Below, piece by piece: positions 1 through 5,472 of a DNA stretch of 5,472 nucleotides (its first letter is position 1; each line of letters starts with the position of its first letter). Position numbers and translations under genes: made by a program. Origin of the DNA: Deltaproteobacteria bacterium (lineage in GTDB: Bacteria > Desulfobacterota > DSM-4660 > Desulfatiglandales > HGW-15); NCBI GenBank assembly GCA_016929815.1, contig JAFGIC010000229.1, forward strand, positions 1 to 5,472. Reading direction: 5' to 3'. The notes beneath the pieces are model-generated. The model made no database searches. It saw nothing but the letters and a program-made list of their open reading frames with translations, and was not told the origin of the DNA.

Positions 1-1391
1 CCGCTTTTCATGAGTCTTCTCCAGGTATATTTATCCTTGAAGAGTTCAACCGCCTGTTTGACGGCTGTTACTAACGCCTCAGAACTATATGGAACGAATT
101 TGAATCCGTTTCCTGTTGACCTGCGTTTATCATACTGCTCAATGGTATCGTTTAAGCCTCCGGTAGCCCTTACAACCGGTACTGTGCCGTATTTCAAGGC
201 ATACATCTGAGTCAATCCGCAAGGCTCATAACGCGATGGTATGAGAAAGATGTCCGCACCTGCCATTATACGGTGAGCCAGGGGGTTGTTGAATCCCGCG
301 TGTATCGCGATCCTGCCAGGGTGCATGCCGGCCGACTTCATGAGCGCATTTTCCATTCCTTCGTCCCCTGATCCAAGGATAACCATGCCTGTATCAAGTC
401 CGATAATTTCGTCAAGGACAGGTATTAGGATGTCCAAGCCCTTCTGGTTGTCCAGGCGAGATATCATTCCTATAAGGGGTTTCTCCTCAAGATCGGGGCT
501 TAGTCCCACCTCCCTTATCAATTCCCTTTTGCATCTTTTTTTCAATGAGATCGCCTTTCGGGTGTAACGAGCGGATATATGGATGTCTTTCAAAGGGTTC
601 CATTCGTCATAATCAACGCCGTTAAGAATGCCGTACAGAGATACTCTGCGGCTTAGAATGACACCCTCCATGCCGAGTCCGTATTCATGATTAAGGATTT
701 CCTCTGCATATGTCGGGCTTACCGTAGTAACAGCATCGGCATAGACTATTCCGGCCTTGAGCAGGCTTATATTTCCCCAGTACTCCAGTCCCTCTGAGTG
801 GAAGTACTGAGGCCCCGAAAGCCCGGTTACTGCGAGTTTATCCGGGGCGAACAGGCCCTGGTAACCCATGTTATGGATCGTAAAGACCGTTGCAGCGCCT
901 GAAAGACCGGTGGAGGTACGGTAAGGTCCTTTTAACAGGGCAGGAACAAGACCTGTCTGCCAGTCATGACAGTGGATGATATCAGGTGAAAAACCTGCGG
1001 CCTGCGCGGTTCTGAGTGAGGCATGGGAAAAAAAGCTGAAGCGTTCCAGGTTGTCATAGTAATCACCCTTTGAATTCCCATAGAGACCGGGCCTGTCAAA
1101 CAAGTCTTCCCGCTTCACAAGATAAACAGGGATATCTTCTGATATAGATGTCTCAAATACATCAGCCTTAAGGGTCCTTTCCCCGAAAGGGACTTCAAGG
1201 TCAGAGATGAGCATACGGTTTTTAAAGGGCGACTCCCTGATGATGCGATAGAAGGGAAGTACCAGCCTCACATCGATCCCTGCGTGTTTTAAGGCCACTG
1301 GGAGTGACCCTGCGACATCAGCAAGCCCTCCTGTCTTTGCAAAGGGCATGACCTCTGATGAAAGAAACAATACCTTGATATTTTCATTCAT
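1..1391 (-). CDS. glgA: Glycogen synthase (GT5 family), 3' end cut by the window edge
   Basis: Transfers glucose from a sugar nucleotide (ADP-glucose in most bacteria) to the non-reducing end of an alpha-1,4-glucan, the elongation step of cytoplasmic glycogen synthesis. I translated the frame by hand: it is open for 463 codons, without stop or frameshift, from ATG at 1391 to the left edge. The N-terminal GT5 domain (about residues 5-245) carries the glucosyl-donor loop KTGGLADV at 19-26, HCHDW at 140-144, TIHN at 171-174 and NGVDYDEWNP at 257-266. The C-terminal GT-B half has SRLDNQKG at 311-318 (R312 and K317 match the conserved catalytic Arg/Lys), SRYEPCGLTQ at 386-395 (E389 matches the conserved Glu) and GGLNDT at 411-416. 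E. coli GlgA is 477 residues, so only about 15-30 residues are missing. The start is fixed by the family-typical opening MNENIKVLFLSSEV. It follows tamB by 3 bases, probably in one transcript. Family assignment is very secure; the donor (ADP- versus UDP-glucose) is inferred from the family. Confidence 0.97.
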   Translation of the reverse strand, partial: MNENIKVLFLSSEVMPFAKTGGLADVAGSLPVALKHAGIDVRLVLPFYRIIRESPFKNRMLISDLEVPFGERTLKADVFETSISEDIPVYLVKREDLFDRPGLYGNSKGDYYDNLERFSFFSHASLRTAQAAGFSPDIIHCHDWQTGLVPALLKGPYRTSTGLSGAATVFTIHNMGYQGLFAPDKLAVTGLSGPQYFHSEGLEYWGNISLLKAGIVYADAVTTVSPTYAEEILNHEYGLGMEGVILSRRVSLYGILNGVDYDEWNPLKDIHISARYTRKAISLKKRCKRELIREVGLSPDLEEKPLIGMISRLDNQKGLDILIPVLDEIIGLDTGMVILGSGDEGMENALMKSAGMHPGRIAIHAGFNNPLAHRIMAGADIFLIPSRYEPCGLTQMYALKYGTVPVVRATGGLNDTIEQYDKRRSTGNGFKFVPYSSEALVTAVKQAVELFKDKYTWRRLMKS

Positions 1392-1411
1392 TTATCAATA
1401 ATCCCATTTCC
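1392..1411 (-). promoter_or_regulatory. tamB-glgA junction with tandem stops and weak ribosome binding site
   Basis: In gene orientation the sequence reads GGAAATGGGATTATTGATAA and then the glgA ATG. The tamB stop TGA (1397-1395) is followed directly in frame by a second stop TAA (1394-1392), and glgA begins at the next base. The best Shine-Dalgarno candidate is GGGA at 1405-1402, ten bases from the ATG, inside the last tamB codons; it is weak and somewhat far. The tight spacing suggests that ribosomes finishing tamB help initiate glgA (translational coupling), which is an inference. No terminator or separate promoter fits between the genes, although a promoter inside the 3' part of tamB cannot be excluded. 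Confidence 0.45.
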
Positions 1412-4400
1412 AGTTGAGCCCCACACCTGTTGAAGAATTTTCATTGAGCTCTGTGTCAATAGTAATATTCGGGGTAACCTCCCAGGTAAATGAGGCCTTC
1501 CCGCTTTCAGTGCCAAGCCCTTTCTCAAGCTCTATGTATAGTTCATCGCTGAGATATTTGCCGACGCTGACCGCGGATTCATCATTATTATCCCCTGTTT
1601 GCACAAGTTCCAGCTGGTCAACGCCGAGTATCTTTCTTGTGCTGCCTATGATATCATACCTGCTGTCCCCCATCATTGTATTCAGGGCATTGCCCAGCTG
1701 AATAGCCTGAAATGGGGTTATCTGCGAGACATCTCTTCCGAAAAGCAGCTGCGAAAGTATCTCGTCTGAAGGGAGTGAAGGCTCGGATGTCAGTGTGACC
1801 TCCGGTTTTTTCAGATCGCCGGTAAGATTTATGATAGCCGTAATCTCGCTTGTCCTTGACTCGCCCGTGACGTTTAGATACGGCGCCGCCGGGTATGATC
1901 CGTCAAGATCGATCTCTCCCTCTCTCAGTTCAAAGCGCTTTCCAAGGAAATTATAACTTCCCCGCAATACCGAAAGACTTCCAATTATTATCGGTTCTAT
2001 AGTGGTTCCCTTTATATTGATATCACCTTCCCATTCAGAATTAAGGCCCCTTCCGGTCAGGTAGATCTGCCCCGTGCCTGTAACGGACATATCCAGATTT
2101 ATCAAGGTTTTTTCCAGTGCTTCTTTCTGCTCCAGGGTCTGTTCCTGTTCCGGCCTGTTGATTTCCGTTACCTTAAGTTCTGTAACCTCTGCTGGGAGCC
2201 TTTCAGGTATCTTGTACTCTCCCCTTTCAACCGTAAATTTTCCTGATAGCGTGTGATCGTGCATCTTCCCTGAGATCGTCGGTTTGCCGCTGACTGTAAA
2301 GAAGGCCGTATTGCTCCTTATAAATATCATGTTTTTCAGGTTAAGAGACAGGTTATATGGGAAACCGTTAGAAGGCGAAAAATCGATCCAGCCTTTGCCT
2401 GAGACCTTTCCATCCTCGCCGTCCGTCCCTGATATGCTGTTCAAAATAAACCTTTTTGAGTCTGCGGAAATGTCCATTGTGATACCCTTAATAATGGATC
2501 CCGTGTTGAAATTTTCATATTCCCCCCTCTTAAGCTCGGCCCCTCCGGATATTACCGGGGATACTATTGTCCCCTGAATATCAAAACCTGCTGACAGACA
2601 ACCTTTGACCTTCTGGTCGTAAATACCGGCTAATGTGCTTATATTCTCAAGGAGAATATCACCGGATAGGCGGCCGGAAATATCTTCATCTTCCGGGAGT
2701 ACAAATGAAAACGGCAAAAGGGAAAGCCTTACCGGAAGAGATATCGTAAGTTCTAAAGGCGATTCGCTTTGACTCTCCAGCGTCAGATCACACTCCAATC
2801 TTCCGGACTGAAGCAGGGCATTTCCTGAAAGATTCAAGGAAGGCAGTTTTGTGTATTGAGTTTCGCGCAGCCTCATATCATTAAATGAAAACGTTGCTCT
2901 GGCACTTGGTTGTGTCATGGTTCCTGAAATAAAAAGACCCCCTTTAGCGTTCCCTTCAAACTGGTTAATCCCGGCAAGCACAAGGAGGGAGGCAGGGATA
3001 TCATCAAAATTCATGTTGTAATCCATGGACTCTTCAGAGAACGTGCCGTATCCCGATACAGTCCCTCCTGCAATGTTGAACTCCGCCCGTTTAAGTTCTA
3101 TACCTTTATCCGATCTCGCAACCCTGAATGGGCCTGTCAGATAGACCGGAAGTATGCCGTATTCGCCCTGAAAGCTGTTTATATTCAGGGTTTGTTCGGA
3201 AGAAGAAAGGGATATTTTCCCAGAGGTCTTTATGATTATGCCGTAAACAAAATTGCCCGCGCCCGATAATGTAAAATCAATATCCTGTGGGTTTCCCTGT
3301 GCCTTTATGTCAATAGATTTTAAAAGCAGATTATTTTTTGAATAACCCAGCATGGAAGAAGAAAGGGTTATCTCAGGGTTGTTCAGGTCGCCTGATAGAA
3401 TAAGAGCCACGTCCAGGGTGTCCGTATGTCCCAGGGCATCTGTAATGTCCCGTCCATGTATATCGAGATTAATAACATTCTTGCCGGATATGATCTCGGA
3501 TCTGATATTAAGGCTCGCGGATCCCATGGTCTCCCTGCCTGAAAAGGAATTAACAGCCGAGAAATCCGCAAGATCACCTTTAAGCCCACCCTTAATGACG
3601 GATCTTTCAATGTCTGCGGATATATTGCCGCTCATATTGAATCCCTGTCCCTCAATCGATATGCCGTTCAACTCAATGATTCTATTGTCAAGCCTGAAAC
3701 CTGAATCACCGTTAAGCCTGTAACCGGTCTTCATCAGTGAGATGGAGATTTTCCCTTCATTCTTCAAAGGCCGGCCTGAAAGGGAAACTGATCCGGACAG
3801 GTGATCAATCGCTGCATTGCCCATGATGATGTTGTCGGCATTGAACTTGGAGTTCATATTTAACATGTCCATCGTGCCGTCAAGGGATGCACTGATCATA
3901 GCCGAACCCCTGATGTCTTTGTTGAGGATGGCGGAAAAGGGCGCAAGGTCTCCGGCTTCAAGGCTGAGCAGTCCGTCAAATGCCCTTCCAATAAAGTCAT
4001 ACATGCCTGAGAATGTCAATTCAGCCATGTCTGCAATGATCTTCCCGTTTTTAAATGTCAGGCTTTCATTTTCAGACAACGAAATATCCATGTAATATTC
4101 CGTCTCGGGGCCCATTAAAGTCACAAGGGATTTATCCGCATGGCTGTTCAGCCGTAGTTTCCCTCCGACAAAGCCATCAAGGGAGCGCCCTGATATCCTT
4201 GTGTCCAGACTCATGCTGACGCCGATTCCTTCGGGGATATTCATATTAAGGATGCCGGAATACCGATCAATGGAGTCGATATCAATGAGCCCCTCGATTT
4301 CCCCCTTGCGCTGCCCGATGTTGAAATGGCCCGATGTGTCTGCTGTTAAAAGCATGCCGTTTACACTGAAACTATTTATCCCAACGTCACCCCCGCCGGA

Positions 4401-5472
4401 CCATGTCATGTCCAGATTCCAGGCAAGATCCGTGTCAAGGAGGTCATCAGAAAGGAAATGCATATAAAGTCCATTTATATTGCCGTTTCCAATAATGTTT
4501 AGGGCAGTGCCTGATGAATCATCGGTGAAGACCGGTTCAATAAGCGCATTTGCCTTGAAGGCATCGGTCCGGATGAAGCCCGTATCAAGACCCCTGATCA
4601 TAAGCGTGAGATCGGCTGAGGGCAGGTTTATAGGCCCCTTAATCTCTCCATCTATTTCAAGGCTTCCGGAACAGTCTTTCTTGACCAGTTGTCCAAGGGG
4701 GGAGATATCCCTGAGATCGGCAGCAAAGGCGCCTTCCAGGGTCATATGTCTGAGATCGAGATCTGCATTAAGATCCAGAAGGGCGATATCGGATTCGAAT
4801 CTTGCCTGTTCCAGAAAGAGCTCTTTTTTGTCTTTAATGCGGGCATGGATATTAAATCCGGTCTCCCTCACAAGCAATTCATTAAGGGAGCCGGGGATAA
4901 TGCCCGGATGAGGCAGAACGCTCCCTTCGATGTCAAAATTCAGGTCCTCCAGGGCGTTCATTTTTATATGGGCTTCAATATCTGCTAGCTGATCCGCAGT
5001 TAAGGAAAGCACACCATCCCAGGCCTTTATCCGGCCTGAACCTTTCAGGGTCATTGAAATAGGGGTGTTTATTCCGGTGAATGCGCCGATCAGGCCCTTT
5101 TCCGGCTCGTCTATACCTGCATTGATAATGAGATATGGGTCAGTGCCTTCAATCTCTGCCTCGAGAAAGGCGGATCCTGCCGCACCATCGGTCCGGTTGA
5201 TATCCACGAATAAACGGCTTTTTATACCGATCTCTTCTTCAGTTATCCCCGCCTCAATAGTGAAATCAGCAGGTTTTCCCAGGATATCGCTGCCCAAAGA
5301 AAGGCGTGATATATAAAACCGTTTTACACCGATGTGATATACAATAAGAGGAAGAGAAAAAGGCTGTGCCGGTTTGCCGGATTTTTCCAGGGACAGGAAG
5401 CGGTTTAATATTACGGAATCGGCCTTGAGTTCTCTTATCAGGAGCTTCCCTTTAAAAAGGTGAAGGGGAGAA
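1395..5472 (-). CDS. tamB: TamB/AsmA-like translocation and assembly module protein, 5' end cut by the window edge
   Basis: TamB-family proteins are anchored in the inner membrane by an N-terminal helix and span the periplasm as a long, groove-like beta structure. They partner with a BamA-type outer-membrane protein (TamA) and are linked to outer-membrane protein assembly and phospholipid transport to the outer membrane. The frame is open from the right edge to TGA at 1395-1397, giving 1358 residues here; E. coli TamB is about 1259. The sequence is almost wholly short alternating beta strands rich in Gly, Ser, Asp and Leu, with only a few cysteines. A pattern of I/L-x-G-x(4)-P followed by a strand recurs, e.g. 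at 4584-4643, 3348-3398, 2868-2930, 2517-2579, 1947-2015 and 1758-1826. The end is the conserved TamB domain. The signal-anchor helix is not in view. The segment before 5297 (PFSLPLIVYH, then FYISRLSL) resembles the region roughly 100-140 residues into TamB proteins, so I infer about 100 residues are missing. A TTG at 5297 is only an internal codon. The TamB name is well supported by the C-terminus; the precise cargo is unknown. Confidence 0.93.
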   Translation of the reverse strand, partial: SPLHLFKGKLLIRELKADSVILNRFLSLEKSGKPAQPFSLPLIVYHIGVKRFYISRLSLGSDILGKPADFTIEAGITEEEIGIKSRLFVDINRTDGAAGSAFLEAEIEGTDPYLIINAGIDEPEKGLIGAFTGINTPISMTLKGSGRIKAWDGVLSLTADQLADIEAHIKMNALEDLNFDIEGSVLPHPGIIPGSLNELLVRETGFNIHARIKDKKELFLEQARFESDIALLDLNADLDLRHMTLEGAFAADLRDISPLGQLVKKDCSGSLEIDGEIKGPINLPSADLTLMIRGLDTGFIRTDAFKANALIEPVFTDDSSGTALNIIGNGNINGLYMHFLSDDLLDTDLAWNLDMTWSGGGDVGINSFSVNGMLLTADTSGHFNIGQRKGEIEGLIDIDSIDRYSGILNMNIPEGIGVSMSLDTRISGRSLDGFVGGKLRLNSHADKSLVTLMGPETEYYMDISLSENESLTFKNGKIIADMAELTFSGMYDFIGRAFDGLLSLEAGDLAPFSAILNKDIRGSAMISASLDGTMDMLNMNSKFNADNIIMGNAAIDHLSGSVSLSGRPLKNEGKISISLMKTGYRLNGDSGFRLDNRIIELNGISIEGQGFNMSGNISADIERSVIKGGLKGDLADFSAVNSFSGRETMGSASLNIRSEIISGKNVINLDIHGRDITDALGHTDTLDVALILSGDLNNPEITLSSSMLGYSKNNLLLKSIDIKAQGNPQDIDFTLSGAGNFVYGIIIKTSGKISLSSSEQTLNINSFQGEYGILPVYLTGPFRVARSDKGIELKRAEFNIAGGTVSGYGTFSEESMDYNMNFDDIPASLLVLAGINQFEGNAKGGLFISGTMTQPSARATFSFNDMRLRETQYTKLPSLNLSGNALLQSGRLECDLTLESQSESPLELTISLPVRLSLLPFSFVLPEDEDISGRLSGDILLENISTLAGIYDQKVKGCLSAGFDIQGTIVSPVISGGAELKRGEYENFNTGSIIKGITMDISADSKRFILNSISGTDGEDGKVSGKGWIDFSPSNGFPYNLSLNLKNMIFIRSNTAFFTVSGKPTISGKMHDHTLSGKFTVERGEYKIPERLPAEVTELKVTEINRPEQEQTLEQKEALEKTLINLDMSVTGTGQIYLTGRGLNSEWEGDINIKGTTIEPIIIGSLSVLRGSYNFLGKRFELREGEIDLDGSYPAAPYLNVTGESRTSEITAIINLTGDLKKPEVTLTSEPSLPSDEILSQLLFGRDVSQITPFQAIQLGNALNTMMGDSRYDIIGSTRKILGVDQLELVQTGDNNDESAVSVGKYLSDELYIELEKGLGTESGKASFTWEVTPNITIDTELNENSSTGVGLNWKWDY
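1398..2579 (-). other. Conserved C-terminal TamB domain (formerly DUF490) of the tamB product
   Basis: This part of the protein is the most conserved in the family and the basis for naming the gene. Reading N to C: a strand repeat with IQGT and RGEY (2517-2579), another with SGKFTVERGEY (about 2215-2246), a charged loop (2112-2180), then GDINIKGTTIEPIIIG and LRGSYNFLGKRFEL (about 1935-2030). Next are LDGSYPAAPYLNV (about 1869-1909), LTGDLKKPEVTL followed by PSLPSDEILSQLLFGR (1734-1826), an amphipathic stretch and LGVDQLEL (about 1608-1631). It closes with VGKYLSDELYIELEKGLG and a final strand ending GLNWKWDY at the stop codon. The P-x-L-P-x-x-E-I-L-S-x-L-L-F-G-R motif and the aromatic last strand are hallmarks of TamB. 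In the family this end contacts the outer-membrane TamA/BamA-like partner. The left boundary of the domain is approximate. Confidence 0.85.

Noticed and set aside
10..210. 66-codon open frame on the plus strand near the left edge
   Set aside because: It is antisense to the glgA codons encoding the conserved GGLNDT region, and its product has no recognisable features.
286..567. 93-codon open frame on the plus strand opposite glgA
   Set aside because: It is antisense to the conserved catalytic half of glgA, whose frame is intact throughout, and shows no recognisable protein features.
1..1391. Possible frameshift or pseudogene in glgA
   Set aside because: Manual translation across the whole interval gives 463 uninterrupted codons with all expected GT5 motifs in order. 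The gene looks incomplete only because its stop codon lies beyond base 1.
3352..3723. 123-codon open frame on the plus strand, and a 75-codon minus-strand frame at 3383-3610
   Set aside because: Both overlap tamB completely in other frames, have low-complexity compositions typical of shadow frames, and have no domain or start context of their own.
4480..4911. 143-codon open frame on the plus strand inside tamB
   Set aside because: It lies entirely antisense to well-supported tamB coding sequence, and its translation is rich in Ser, Arg and Pro, as expected for a complement-frame shadow. It matches no family I recognise.
5295..5297. TTG at 5297 as the start codon of the large tamB gene
   Set aside because: The same frame stays open for another 58 codons to the right edge, with TamB-like sequence (PFSLPLIVYH, FYISRLSL) and no stop. 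The N-terminal membrane anchor expected for the family is absent after the TTG, so the real start lies outside the window.

Overview
The window holds two partial genes on the minus strand, read from right to left, and no other gene that I can support. At the right is a very large tamB-type gene whose 5' end lies beyond base 5472. Next, three bases after its stop codon, comes glgA (glycogen synthase), whose last codons lie beyond base 1. Coding sequence fills the window apart from that 3-base gap, so no non-coding stretch approaches 300 bases.

Right and centre (1395-5472): a translocation and assembly module protein of the TamB/AsmA-like superfamily. It is a long, cysteine-poor protein built almost entirely of beta-strand repeats, with the conserved TamB C-terminal domain at its end. 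Such proteins span the periplasm of diderm bacteria, so the organism has an outer membrane.

Left (1-1391): a bacterial/plant-type GT5 starch/glycogen synthase with all the recognisable catalytic signatures, which extends glycogen chains in the cytoplasm from a sugar nucleotide, usually ADP-glucose.

The junction reads TGA TAA ATG, with only a weak Shine-Dalgarno candidate inside the tamB end. I see no room for a terminator, so the two genes are probably co-transcribed and perhaps translationally coupled. The products work in different compartments and pathways, so the pairing looks like operon convenience rather than one pathway, but it is the main point of interest.

Organism: a Gram-negative-type (diderm) bacterium with roughly balanced base composition by eye. 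The style of both proteins would fit Desulfobacterota/Nitrospirota-like lineages, but this is a loose inference and the window has no taxonomic marker. I found no mobile element, CRISPR array, RNA gene, phage feature or convincing sign of a new system; this looks like ordinary chromosomal core/housekeeping sequence.
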